From a virus, in IMG/VR virus record IMGVR_UViG_3300046477_000271, positions 1 to 49,341 of that record: 49,341 bases of DNA; one strand, 5' to 3'. A model generated the notes under the pieces. It did not search any database. It was given only the letters and a program-made list of their open reading frames with translations, and had not been told where the DNA came from. Of the stretch, positions 40,284 through 46,930 are shown one piece after another. A program made the position numbers and the translations under genes. How positions within the stretch are numbered: the stretch's first letter is position 1; each line of letters opens with the position of its first letter.

Positions 40284-40312
40284 ATCCTACCCGACGTTGG
40301 AATATTTGTCAA
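40284..40312 (-). promoter_or_regulatory. sigma-70 promoter, leftward replication operon
   Basis: On the minus strand, TTGACA (40312-40307), a 17-bp spacer and TAGGAT (40289-40284) form an almost ideal promoter. Transcription would start near 40277 and run into the nuclease, ATPase, SSB-like and polymerase genes. Confidence 0.75.
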
Positions 40313-40332
40313 GCCCCGAGCGTGATTATTTT

Positions 40333-40446
40333 TCATCGGGATTCACCTTTCCCCTGTCGATAACCGTTTATATTTCCAATTATTATTCCCAAAACTAAGC
40401 CTAAGACTATCCCAACTGCGAAAGAGAGCCAATTCGTAGGTTGCAT
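40333..40446 (-). CDS. 37-residue membrane peptide
   Basis: A strong GGAGGAG lies upstream of the ATG. The peptide has one hydrophobic Gly/Leu/Ile-rich segment (about 7-27) and a polar basic tail. It is the last gene of the cluster that starts at 44097. A competing 50-residue frame from 40499 overlaps it but has no membrane segment and looks less likely. Confidence 0.55.
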   Translation of the reverse strand: MQPTNWLSFAVGIVLGLVLGIIIGNINGYRQGKGESR

Positions 40447-40494
40447 TCTTATCTCCTCCCCTTTGCCCATCCGGTTCCCCGGCGATCAGGTATC

Positions 40495-40617
40495 TCATGG
40501 CTTCAGCTTCCGTTCAATTTTTTCAAGTGAATCAACGATATACGCGCCAAAAGCAAGCACAAGGATATTGAGCAGGCCAAGTAAAACTACCAACAATATC
40601 AACAGATCTTCTCCCAT
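40495..40617 (-). CDS. 40-residue membrane peptide
   Basis: The leucine-rich hydrophobic segment (5-28) is followed by a charged helix (EKIERKLKP). The ATG comes one base after the previous gene's stop. It resembles small phage membrane peptides. No known function. Confidence 0.5.
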   Translation of the reverse strand: MGEDLLILLVVLLGLLNILVLAFGAYIVDSLEKIERKLKP

Positions 40618-40618
40618 T

Positions 40619-40822
40619 TCACTCACCCACCATTCCTAAAGCGTCATTCAACTCGGCTATCGAATTTATTCCTGTCCCATGCTTTTCAAGGTATTTTTGC
40701 GCCCTCTCCCGCATCTCTTCCGCTACTTCACGGTCCCTAGCGCGGATAGCTGCCGTTCTCTGATCGGAATTAGCGAGTCGAATCAATCGTTTCGCAAACT
40801 CTTCATCTGTCTCTTTAGGCAT
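40619..40822 (-). CDS. 67-residue charged helical protein
   Basis: The start at ATG 40822 follows GGAGGA and gives a highly charged, helical protein (Lys/Arg/Glu-rich, about 5-45). The longer frame would extend into the preceding gene. No motif recognised. Confidence 0.5.
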   Translation of the reverse strand: MPKETDEEFAKRLIRLANSDQRTAAIRARDREVAEEMRERAQKYLEKHGTGINSIAELNDALGMVGE

Positions 40823-41021
40823 TGGATTTCCTCCGATGACCGATTTCCCTAACAAAATTGACCTGCAACTTAAATGAATGAATCTTCTTCGGCGTGCAAT
40901 AGGTATGCAGGCAGGTCAAAGCCTCTTCCCATGCTTCTTTTTCCATGCCTTCAGGAATTTGAATGTTCTCTATCATGTAGGACGGTCCTCGTACTCGAAA
41001 CTTCGGCTTACTGTTTGGCAT
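40815..41021 (-). CDS. 68-residue hypothetical protein
   Basis: ATG 41021 follows AAAGGGGAG and lies inside the end of the preceding gene. The protein is mixed alpha/beta with a YMIENIQIPEGMEKEAWEEA segment, two Cys, and a basic tail. The frame upstream is shadow. Function unknown. Confidence 0.5.
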   Translation of the reverse strand: MPNSKPKFRVRGPSYMIENIQIPEGMEKEAWEEALTCLHTYCTPKKIHSFKLQVNFVREIGHRRKSNA

Positions 41022-41343
41022 CAGACTCCCCTTTCGCGGCGCGACGGAGTTCGGCAAGGCGCTCACTGCATCCATGTATCTGCTCTCCATCCCAAGCTTC
41101 ATACCACCATTCCGCTTCCTCCAATCGCGCCTCAGCCAGCAGCCTGTCGAGTGCGGAGGGTTGGGGGATGAGGGATTCAACCTCTATCCGCACGTCATCA
41201 AGTACAGGAATAAAACCATCACCAACATTAGGGTAGCTCGATATTCGACTACGGATGATATTTCCCGCTTCCCGCAACGCCGCCTCATTCGCAGCTTGGA
41301 GGAGTGCGTCTACCTGAGATTGGGTGTAGAGTTTGTCGGTCAT
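41008..41343 (-). CDS. helical hypothetical protein
   Basis: The 111-residue protein is acidic and helical, beginning YTQSQVDALLQAANEAA, a coiled-coil-like opening frequent in small phage early proteins. It is coupled upstream by an ATGA overlap with the 41-residue gene. No catalytic signature. Confidence 0.55.
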   Translation of the reverse strand: MTDKLYTQSQVDALLQAANEAALREAGNIIRSRISSYPNVGDGFIPVLDDVRIEVESLIPQPSALDRLLAEARLEEAEWWYEAWDGEQIHGCSERLAELRRAAKGESDAKQ

Positions 41344-41465
41344 TTCGATGGCTCCGTCATTTTCTTCAAGTCTCGCAAATCAACGCTGCGTTTCCACTTT
41401 GGCCATTTTTCAACTTCTTTGGAAACTTTCTCAAGAGAGTCGTGTAATTCTTTAGAGATTTTCAT
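41340..41465 (-). CDS. 41-residue charged helical protein
   Basis: The frame starts and ends in ATGA overlaps with its neighbours. The peptide is amphipathic with a VSKEVEKWPKWKRSVDL core, a pattern I recall from many small phage proteins. The role is unknown. Confidence 0.55.
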   Translation of the reverse strand: MKISKELHDSLEKVSKEVEKWPKWKRSVDLRDLKKMTEPSK

Positions 41466-41665
41466 TTTCGCTCACAATTCACGCACTTTATTTCAACCTC
41501 ATCATCTCCGCGCATGTAATTTACCTGTTTTTCTCGACGCCAAAAGATTTCATCTTCGCCGAGAACGTGACCGCAAGTCCCGCACTTCATCCCAGCCATT
41601 AGAAAATATCGGTCGGTCGAGGTTTTCTCCCATTCAAGTTCCATCGGATACTGTTTTCGGCTCAT
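41462..41665 (-). CDS. 67-residue zinc-ribbon protein
   Basis: CGTCG (about residues 28-32) and CVNC near the C-terminus form a two-knuckle zinc ribbon around a charged beta segment. I use ATG 41665, after an AAGGGGGA; the longer frame runs antisense-like through the gap. The stop overlaps the next start. Confidence 0.6.
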   Translation of the reverse strand: MSRKQYPMELEWEKTSTDRYFLMAGMKCGTCGHVLGEDEIFWRREKQVNYMRGDDEVEIKCVNCERK

Positions 41666-41684
41666 TCTTCGTCCCCCTTGTCGG

Positions 41685-41963
41685 TCATTTCGATGGCTCC
41701 TCAAAATGGCAATTATAAATTTGTATTGGTGCTGGGGGATCATCAACCAGACCATCTTTTTCGGGATGGATAACAATCCTATTCATGAAATTTATACTTG
41801 CCCCCCTTGGAATTAGAATTAAGCATGGGCTACCAATCTGATTTAAATTGTAAAAATCACGTGACGTTTGATCGCCCGGTATCTGTGCCACACGATTGGG
41901 TTTCTCTTTATGGCAAGAATGCACCAGCAATGCAAATACGATTACGGTTAAAGTTAATTTCAT
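41685..41963 (-). CDS. small putative lipoprotein
   Basis: The 92-residue protein has a hydrophobic leader (3-15) ending in a VHSC lipobox-like motif (Cys17), then a polar domain. It could be surface-anchored; lipoproteins of this size in phages often prevent superinfection, but that is only analogy. It overlaps the upstream stop (ATGA). Confidence 0.5.
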   Translation of the reverse strand: MKLTLTVIVFALLVHSCHKEKPNRVAQIPGDQTSRDFYNLNQIGSPCLILIPRGASINFMNRIVIHPEKDGLVDDPPAPIQIYNCHFEEPSK

Positions 41964-42511
41964 CCCCTCCCGCCTTTCGCGCCCCGGTCCTTCAGGGCGA
42001 GTATTACTTTCAAAATGACAGGACGTGCATTTTCAGTAAAAGTATCTTTTATAGAGTCAAACGCATCCCTCAACCCGCGCTCATAGGCCGCTTGGACTTC
42101 GGCACAGAGGGTGCAACTGAATAGAATGTCGAAATTAGTACCAATAAAATCACCCATTCCAGTGTAGATGTTGGTTTCACTCATTGTGCGTGACCTTGCA
42201 AACATCTTCGGATGCCCGCAATTTGATTTCTCCGTCGTGTCATCCTCATATATCCGAACGATTTTTATATAATTCTCCACGCTTCCTCGAAGTATCTCAA
42301 TTTCAATGTCTTTTGATCGAATACTGGATTCTAGGTCGTATTTGCGTTTAGCTAGTTCACCGTACACACACTCCCATTTGGTAATTTCAGCCTTCAGGCG
42401 GGATTCGAGGTCGGCAATGGTGTCTAGAAAGTTTGTAAGGCAACGCTTGTTCCATACAGAGCGTGGAAGTTCGCTCCGATATTCATCCAGTTGTTCCTTC
42501 GTCAGAATCAT
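41960..42511 (-). CDS. coiled-coil protein with Cys motif
   Basis: Residues 25-95 form a long coiled coil. A Cys/His part (CGHP at about 97, then CTLC near 133-136) and a helical C-terminus follow. It is the largest protein of the small-gene cluster (183 residues). It is chained by ATGA overlap to its neighbours. A regulatory or structural partner role is possible. Confidence 0.55.
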   Translation of the reverse strand: MILTKEQLDEYRSELPRSVWNKRCLTNFLDTIADLESRLKAEITKWECVYGELAKRKYDLESSIRSKDIEIEILRGSVENYIKIVRIYEDDTTEKSNCGHPKMFARSRTMSETNIYTGMGDFIGTNFDILFSCTLCAEVQAAYERGLRDAFDSIKDTFTENARPVILKVILALKDRGAKGGRG

Positions 42512-42768
42512 TCCTTCCCCTCCAATGCGGCCAGGCCAGCTTCGGCAGCTATCAGCACTTTGTCGCGTTCTCCCCTAACTTCGATGATCTGGTGTAGGCG
42601 TTTCTCGATCCGCTCCAGTTTCCCCCTCGCCGTGTCACGTTCGGCGGTTAAGGCAGCCACCTCGGTATCGCGGGCGTGCCACGCGGCGTCATAGGCATCT
42701 TTCATCCCATCTAAATATTGGCTCTCGTCATCGTAAGTCGCATACCATTCCTCAAACGTCTTCGCCAT
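42508..42768 (-). CDS. coiled-coil small protein
   Basis: The 86-residue protein has a polar N-terminus with FEEWYATYDDESQYL, typical of a family of small phage proteins, and then a coiled coil (30-75). The start overlaps the upstream gene by 17 bases. Function unknown. Confidence 0.55.
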   Translation of the reverse strand: MAKTFEEWYATYDDESQYLDGMKDAYDAAWHARDTEVAALTAERDTARGKLERIEKRLHQIIEVRGERDKVLIAAEAGLAALEGKE

Positions 42769-43000
42769 CTCCCACCTCCCTCATCGCCCTCCGGCCCGCC
42801 TCTTCAATCAACACCCACTCCCCTCGCTCACGCTCCATCTCGATCTCGGCGGGCGTTAGGAACGCACTCACCATCCCCAGGAGCGTCAGGGCCGGCCTGA
42901 CCGCAATATCCACCGCCCCCGATCCGCAACATTCGCACCGGCCATGCCGATCCAGGACGCGGACCGCCATACAATCCATGCACCAAAAGTCAAGACTCAT
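42752..43000 (-). CDS. zinc-ribbon protein
   Basis: The 82-residue protein has CxxC (about 7-10) and CECCG (about 22-26), a zinc ribbon, then a helical tail. It is coupled to both neighbours by overlaps. Small zinc-ribbon proteins of this sort are repeated through the early regions of this genome. Confidence 0.55.
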   Translation of the reverse strand: MSLDFWCMDCMAVRVLDRHGRCECCGSGAVDIAVRPALTLLGMVSAFLTPAEIEMERERGEWVLIEEAGRRAMREVGDGEDV

Positions 43001-43203
43001 GACATTATCCTAACTGGAATGTCATCTGTTGTTGCACAGATCGACACTGCGATAGATTTTCCAGGTTGGTTTTTTTCGTCGCGCTCATTCATCACCGCCA
43101 GTTGATAAGCAATTTCCTTTAGCCAGTAGCAAATATCAAACATGTCCACTTTACATGTTTCTTCTACTTCAACATTGGCGTTATTAATCTCTTCGCTTGT
43201 CAT
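42997..43203 (-). CDS. 68-residue hypothetical protein
   Basis: An acidic, helical protein (CKVDMFDICYWLKEIAYQL) with a C-terminal beta segment. It is flanked by ATGA overlaps. It is AT-richer than the genes before it. No motif. Confidence 0.5.
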   Translation of the reverse strand: MTSEEINNANVEVEETCKVDMFDICYWLKEIAYQLAVMNERDEKNQPGKSIAVSICATTDDIPVRIMS

Positions 43204-43358
43204 TGTCGATACATCCTATCGAGCATCCGCTCATCAATCTCATTCGCTCGATCAAGCATCTGCTCCAACTCCTCCCGAACCGTAATCATCAATTGTGTCA
43301 GGACATGCACCCTTAACCTGATCCCCTCAATTTCCTCGCGTTCATCGCTCGTTAGCAT
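43200..43358 (-). CDS. 52-residue helical protein
   Basis: GAGGAGG lies just ahead of the ATG. The peptide is one long charged helix (about 3-50) likely to form a coiled coil. The stop overlaps the next gene start. Function unknown. Confidence 0.55.
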   Translation of the reverse strand: MLTSDEREEIEGIRLRVHVLTQLMITVREELEQMLDRANEIDERMLDRMYRQ

Positions 43359-43792
43359 TATTCCTCCTCAAAATGTCCATCTACAACATCAACAAACTCA
43401 AACACTCCATGCGGATCGGTGTCGCCTTCAAATTCAATTTGTTCAATTTCATTGGTCCAATTTGTCGGGCAGGTGTGTTCGTTGTAAAAATATTCCGTCT
43501 GCATCCGGTAATCTTCAGGAGAATCATCCTGACTATGAGCATATTTCCAAGTGTTCAATTTTAATGTGATAGGTGGAGTCGTTTTACTCCGAAGCGTCAC
43601 AGTCACAGGTGTTTCCTTCTGACCTGTCGGCCTCAGATCAAACTCCTCCGGCCCCATCCGCTCAATATGATAATAATCATGACACTCATCACACGCCCAA
43701 CTCGTCGGCTGATTGATGCCTAATTGATCCGCTCGCCACTCTCCACCGCAAGGGCAGTTTATAAATAAAGCCCTCTTAGCCCGAGTAAGCAT
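43358..43792 (-). CDS. zinc-containing hypothetical protein
   Basis: The 144-residue protein starts at ATG 43792 after GGGAGGA. It has CxCGGEW (about 12-18), a WACDECHDYYH block (about 32-42), and then an acidic beta-rich domain. It resembles a zinc-ribbon head on an unknown domain. The longer frame overlaps the upstream 56-residue gene and is probably shadow. Confidence 0.55.
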   Translation of the reverse strand: MLTRAKRALFINCPCGGEWRADQLGINQPTSWACDECHDYYHIERMGPEEFDLRPTGQKETPVTVTLRSKTTPPITLKLNTWKYAHSQDDSPEDYRMQTEYFYNEHTCPTNWTNEIEQIEFEGDTDPHGVFEFVDVVDGHFEEE

Positions 43793-43946
43793 CGGAATCC
43801 TCCCTTTCATCATCCAGACATCGTTCATGCACAAACTTCCCATCAAACTCCCCCACGATCTCGCCCTGTTGCAGGGTATCGCCGCAAATCTGACAGATCA
43901 TCGGATACCCACGATCCGGGCTAGGACATCGAAACCAGTCACTCAC
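43776..43946 (-). CDS. 56-residue zinc-binding protein
   Basis: From GTG 43946, after a GAGGTG, the protein has CQICG (18-22) with a following His and Cys (HERC), a small zinc finger. It ends within the start of the next gene. The length is under the usual cut-off, but the zinc motif and spacing support it. Confidence 0.5.
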   Translation of the reverse strand: MSDWFRCPSPDRGYPMICQICGDTLQQGEIVGEFDGKFVHERCLDDEREDSDAYSG

Positions 43947-43947
43947 C

Positions 43948-44097
43948 TTAATTCACCTCGCTCGGTTTAACTTGCTTGACCTTGACGAGATCCCCCGCGA
44001 TCTCTTGCACCCACCTTCGAACATCGGCCAGGGTCGAGTATTTCACATCCATCACCGCCGTCTCGCCACTCTCAAGGTTGATCAACTTGATGGTCAT
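43948..44097 (-). CDS. 49-residue hypothetical protein, first gene after promoter
   Basis: The small alpha/beta protein (TIKLINLESGETAV, then helix) has GAGGTGA before its ATG and lies about 20 bases after the predicted start of the promoter at 44123. It opens the leftward small-gene cluster. Confidence 0.55.
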   Translation of the reverse strand: MTIKLINLESGETAVMDVKYSTLADVRRWVQEIAGDLVKVKQVKPSEVN

Positions 44098-44122
44098 TGC
44101 TCACCTCAGTCAGGATATACGC

Positions 44123-44151
44123 AATTTAGCGCAGGCTCGAAATGATGTCAA
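44123..44151 (-). promoter_or_regulatory. sigma-70 promoter, leftward small-gene cluster
   Basis: On the minus strand, TTGACA (44151-44146), a 17-bp spacer and TAAATT (44128-44123). It faces away from the rightward promoter at 44180, leaving about 28 bp between the two -35 elements, so one factor could control both. Confidence 0.7.
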
Positions 44152-44179
44152 GGGGTTTTTCCAACATTTTTCCATCTCA

Positions 44180-44207
44180 TTGACAAGTCTCATAAATCAT
44201 GTAGATT
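44180..44207 (+). promoter_or_regulatory. sigma-70 promoter for the helicase-like gene
   Basis: TTGACA (44180-44185), a 16-bp spacer and TAGATT (44202-44207). It is divergent from the leftward promoter at 44123-44151. Transcription would begin near 44214, giving a leader of about 70 bases. Confidence 0.65.
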
Positions 44208-44282
44208 GAAGGTTGGTTTTGCCGAGGGCCGGTTGCGGGTCACGTCCGTCGCCGGCCTTCACTCCAACGTGACTGGAGCAAT
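44208..44282 (+). promoter_or_regulatory. structured leader with paired Shine-Dalgarno
   Basis: The leader folds into two stems on paper. One is AGGGCCGG with CCGGCCTT. The second, CTCCA with TGGAG around ACGTGAC, ends at 44278. The second stem contains GGAG, the Shine-Dalgarno four bases before the ATG. Pairing would hide it and lower translation unless opened by a protein or another RNA. The pairing is seen; regulation is inferred. Confidence 0.5.
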
Positions 44283-45155
44283 ATGCCGCTTTCCCTTGAT
44301 TATTTCGACACGTACCAACGCACCGCGCCTGATTGGATAGTGAAAAATCTCCTCAAGCGTAAAAATACCCTCTTCATCATGGGCCGCCCCAAGCGAGCCT
44401 GTAAGAGCTGGACAATCCTAAACATGATCTGGCAACTCTCCGAAGGTAAGCCGCTTTGGGGAATCGAGCGTGTCCGCGAAGGCCCGCTCCTCGTCCCCCC
44501 TCGCCCGATGAGATGTGTCTACTTTAGCCAAGAAGATACGATAGACGATCTTAACGACCGAATCTCACTCCTTAAGGGTGCTGGATGGAAAACTAACAAA
44601 AATGTCTACTTCGTTCCCAAGAATCTCCGAATGGGCTTCGATGAAACCGGCCTAATGTTGATGATGAACGAACTCAACATCGCCGCCCAGGACGGACCAA
44701 TCGACTTTATAGCCTTCGACCCCATGCGCCGAATGTATCGGGGCAGTGAGAACGATTCCGAGGTCATCTCTGGGATCTGGCGCTCCCTTGACATCATCCA
44801 CGAACGCTTTAATTGTTCCACCGCATTTTCTCACCACATTGTCAAGCCCCCCAGAGACACTAATTCTAACTTCGATGAAACCTCACCCTACGCCGGACGT
44901 GGTTCAGGTGATATCTATGGCGGCGGGGATGCCTTCATCAACATCATCCAACGCCATCAACAAGGTCGTCCCAAAACCTCTCGCCTTCTCGATTTCCACT
45001 TTGAATCCAAGAGGAGTGGCGATATGTCGCCAGTGACATTAAGTGTCAACTTCCAAACCGGCGAGATTAGCTTCGTTGGATTCTGCGAAGGCCGGGGAGC
45101 CAAGCGCAAACAACAAGGTACGGATGACTTGCTGGAGGAGATACGAAACCAATAG
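44283..45155 (+). CDS. RepA/AAA_25-like ATPase, helicase or loader candidate
   Basis: The 290-residue protein has a RecA-fold ATPase pattern. It has an early P-loop-like GRPKRACKSW (about 34-43), a VYFSQED segment (about 79-85), and a Walker B-like FIAFDPMRRMYRG (about 142-154). A FSHHIVKP segment (about 184-191) and a C-terminal beta part follow. RepA-type helicases have this order. The Gly that should precede Lys-Ser is Cys, so ATP binding may be altered. Placed beside the motif array at 45160, it could unwind or load at an origin. Confidence 0.7.
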   Translation: MPLSLDYFDTYQRTAPDWIVKNLLKRKNTLFIMGRPKRACKSWTILNMIWQLSEGKPLWGIERVREGPLLVPPRPMRCVYFSQEDTIDDLNDRISLLKGAGWKTNKNVYFVPKNLRMGFDETGLMLMMNELNIAAQDGPIDFIAFDPMRRMYRGSENDSEVISGIWRSLDIIHERFNCSTAFSHHIVKPPRDTNSNFDETSPYAGRGSGDIYGGGDAFINIIQRHQQGRPKTSRLLDFHFESKRSGDMSPVTLSVNFQTGEISFVGFCEGRGAKRKQQGTDDLLEEIRNQ

Positions 45156-45159
45156 CCCT

Positions 45160-45285
45160 ATTGAGAAGTAATGCGTACATACCTATATAGGGGAAATGTG
45201 GATTACTTCTCACAGGGGTTAAATGCCTTTTATTTGCTATACTTAAGCCATTGAGAAGTAATACCCCCCTACCGATTACTTCTCA
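45160..45285 (+). repeat. four-copy 11-bp motif, candidate origin or operator array
   Basis: TGAGAAGTAAT occurs at 45162-45172 and 45252-45262, and its reverse complement at 45202-45212 and 45275-45285, making two inverted pairs. The first pair is centred on the perfect palindrome CCTATATAGG (45182-45191). The region between pairs is AT-rich. No coding frame fits. Copies flank the extended -10 element at 45235. Iterons for a replication protein, or operators for a regulator, are the two readings. Confidence 0.7.
45235..45243 (+). promoter_or_regulatory. extended -10 promoter candidate
   Basis: TGCTATACT fits an extended -10 (TGn plus TATACT) without a good -35, in the middle of the 11-bp motif array. 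It would start transcription near 45250, overlapping the third motif copy, so binding there should repress it. Confidence 0.4.
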
Positions 45286-45299
45286 CGAAGGAAAAGCGA

Positions 45300-45659
45300 A
45301 TGAATCTTGATGAAGTTTTAGCCAAATTAGACACAAAACAGAAGCTCACCAAGCGTCCCCCAAAGGGTAGTGAGGTAATTATTACACGAATCGACTTCTG
45401 CCAATTCCCTCTCTGCACTCGCCTCGCCCGCCATCGTCACCACCTCACCTATCGCCCCGAAGTCACCACTCGCCTCTGCGTTCGCCACCACAAACATATC
45501 ACGATCATCAACTGCAACCAGGCGTTCGCAAGGGGCCGGAAGCTCTCGAACCGCGAGCGCCTGGACATCTGGCATGAATGGATCGAGGGCCGCCTAAAGC
45601 CTATCTATACGCGATCCGCGCGGGCGTGGGTTCGGAAGTGGCGCCGACGCCGAACTTAG
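45300..45659 (+). CDS. HNH-like small protein
   Basis: The 119-residue protein has a Cys pair (CQFPLC, about 34-39) and a RHHLTYRPEVTTRLC block with HHKH after it. This resembles the HNH consensus HH..Y.PE....LC..CH of small nucleases. The C-terminus is Arg-rich. AAGGAA lies seven bases before the ATG. It could be a nuclease or a DNA-binding protein acting at the adjacent repeats. The last 59 bases overlap the convergent gene. Confidence 0.6.
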   Translation: MNLDEVLAKLDTKQKLTKRPPKGSEVIITRIDFCQFPLCTRLARHRHHLTYRPEVTTRLCVRHHKHITIINCNQAFARGRKLSNRERLDIWHEWIEGRLKPIYTRSARAWVRKWRRRRT

Positions 45660-45858
45660 CATCGCTTTCCGCGATACACGCCCGGACCGCCCCCTCCCCT
45701 CCATCCATCACCTGATCTACCGTCAACGCCAAGGTCGAGCCAGTCTGCGGCGAGTTGAACAGTATCAGCCTCATCTCGTTGACTTCCCACACAGATACGA
45801 ACTGTCCCCCTCCCCTCTCCACCCTTGCCCTCACCATCTCCTTCATAATATCTACCAT
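45601..45858 (-). CDS. 85-residue hypothetical protein
   Basis: ATG 45858 follows GGAGGAAAG. The protein is mixed alpha/beta with a VSVWEVNEMRLILF segment and a less regular C-terminus. It overlaps the convergent HNH-like gene by 59 bases. No motif recognised. Confidence 0.5.
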   Translation of the reverse strand: MVDIMKEMVRARVERGGGQFVSVWEVNEMRLILFNSPQTGSTLALTVDQVMDGGEGAVRACIAESDAKFGVGATSEPTPARIAYR

Positions 45859-45909
45859 CTTTCCTCCAATCATCGCTCTAATAGGCTCCTAGGCCCCTTA
45901 GCGTGCATC

Positions 45910-46017
45910 CTAGAGAGCCATCCCGACCACGAATACTACAAACGCCACCACAATCAGCGCCAGGCCGACAATCCCCATCAACGCATCCCTTCCATCTTCC
46001 GTCAAGATCCGCTTCAT
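45910..46017 (-). CDS. 35-residue membrane peptide
   Basis: The peptide has a hydrophobic segment (about 13-34) after a charged start, preceded by GGGGAGGAG. Its ATG overlaps the upstream stop (ATGA). It is one of at least five similar tiny membrane peptides on this strand. Confidence 0.55.
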   Translation of the reverse strand: MKRILTEDGRDALMGIVGLALIVVAFVVFVVGMAL

Positions 46018-46253
46018 AACTCCTCCCCTTCTAAAATCTCATCCGCTTTATTCGCATAAACATCCAACGGATAAGTATTCCGATACGACCTCAACAATGC
46101 CAACAAAGACTTGTTTCGATAATCCCGGTACGAACGAGTGTGAATTTTAGCTTTTATGACTTCCCCCCTTTGTACAAGGTCAGCAATCACAAAAACAAAC
46201 ATTTCATCCTCATCTTGTATATCATCCATCGGATTATGTTCAGGACCAGTCAT
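46014..46253 (-). CDS. 79-residue acidic protein
   Basis: An acidic start (residues 3-20), then a helical and beta segment (FVFVIADLVQRGEVIKAKIHT) and a basic middle. ATG 46253 follows GGAGGG. Its stop overlaps the membrane peptide start. No function recognised. Confidence 0.5.
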   Translation of the reverse strand: MTGPEHNPMDDIQDEDEMFVFVIADLVQRGEVIKAKIHTRSYRDYRNKSLLALLRSYRNTYPLDVYANKADEILEGEEL

Positions 46254-46271
46254 TTTTCCCTCCACCTTCGT

Positions 46272-46391
46272 CTAGTTTATCCACATCCACTTCACCAACT
46301 TAACCACCAAATACACCCCCATCAAGAACGCCCCGGCCATCACCACCTGTGCCAACGCATAAACCGCGAGCACCAACAGGAAACTATCCAT
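46272..46391 (-). CDS. 39-residue membrane peptide
   Basis: A nearly continuous hydrophobic segment (4-33) with two tryptophans near the end. GAGAGG precedes the ATG. The gene sits between two coupled small genes. Function unknown. Confidence 0.5.
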   Translation of the reverse strand: MDSFLLVLAVYALAQVVMAGAFLMGVYLVVKLVKWMWIN

Positions 46392-46394
46392 TTT

Positions 46395-46718
46395 TCACCT
46401 CTCGCTTGCTTTTTCGTAACAGTGACAATGTTTTCTAAGTTTTAAGCATGTGGCGCATACGTTAGGCCCAATGTGAATATTTCCGATCGGTTCACTTTTG
46501 CCACTCATTTTTCGAATGTGCATAGCCCGAGCGTTATTTGACGCTTCGACCAAGCAACTAAAATGCACACTCACTTCAACCTCACCTTGACAGGTTTCGC
46601 CATCAGCAAAGGTTAATTTCATATTTTGTAGCTGCGTGCGTGATCCATCTTTGTGGCAAATGGTGCATTTTAGGCCATTATCTTCGCCTTTTTGAAGCAC
46701 TCTAAAAAAGATGCTCAT
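46395..46718 (-). CDS. 107-residue Cys-rich protein
   Basis: It has CTIC (18-21), a lone Cys near residue 43 and another near 55, and a final CATCLKLRKHCHC, probably a zinc-binding protein. The gene is AT-rich, with AGGAG upstream. It is coupled to the previous gene by ATGA overlap. Function unknown. Confidence 0.55.
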   Translation of the reverse strand: MSIFFRVLQKGEDNGLKCTICHKDGSRTQLQNMKLTFADGETCQGEVEVSVHFSCLVEASNNARAMHIRKMSGKSEPIGNIHIGPNVCATCLKLRKHCHCYEKASER

Positions 46719-46930
46719 TTATTTCTCTCCTGCTTTGGAGTTTGGCATACAGGGCAAGGATCGTATTCTGGAAGATCATCTGAAAGACACCAACCCTTTG
46801 GCGATCTTGGTATATACCCTTCACCGTGGCATTTTGGGCACGACTCGGGGGGTTGTTCCTCAGGATGAGCGCAATAGAAACACAACCCATCACCTGTTAA
46901 TGGAGTCTCGTGGATATCGCATATTTTCAT
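46715..46930 (-). CDS. 71-residue zinc protein with DnaJ-like knuckle
   Basis: Three Cys pairs: CFYC, CPKCHGEG (a DnaJ-type CxxCxGxG) and CPVC. It is small, with no other domain. It may bind nucleic acid or act as a chaperone-like adaptor. It recalls the zinc part of the GroES-like protein at 937 but is too short to show relation. Confidence 0.6.
   Translation of the reverse strand: MKICDIHETPLTGDGLCFYCAHPEEQPPESCPKCHGEGYIPRSPKGWCLSDDLPEYDPCPVCQTPKQERNK

Noticed and set aside
40349-40499. 50-residue minus-strand frame overlapping the membrane peptide at 40333
   Set aside because: It has an ATGA overlap but no ribosome-binding site, and its sequence lacks any recognisable pattern, whereas the other frame has GGAGGAG and a membrane helix.
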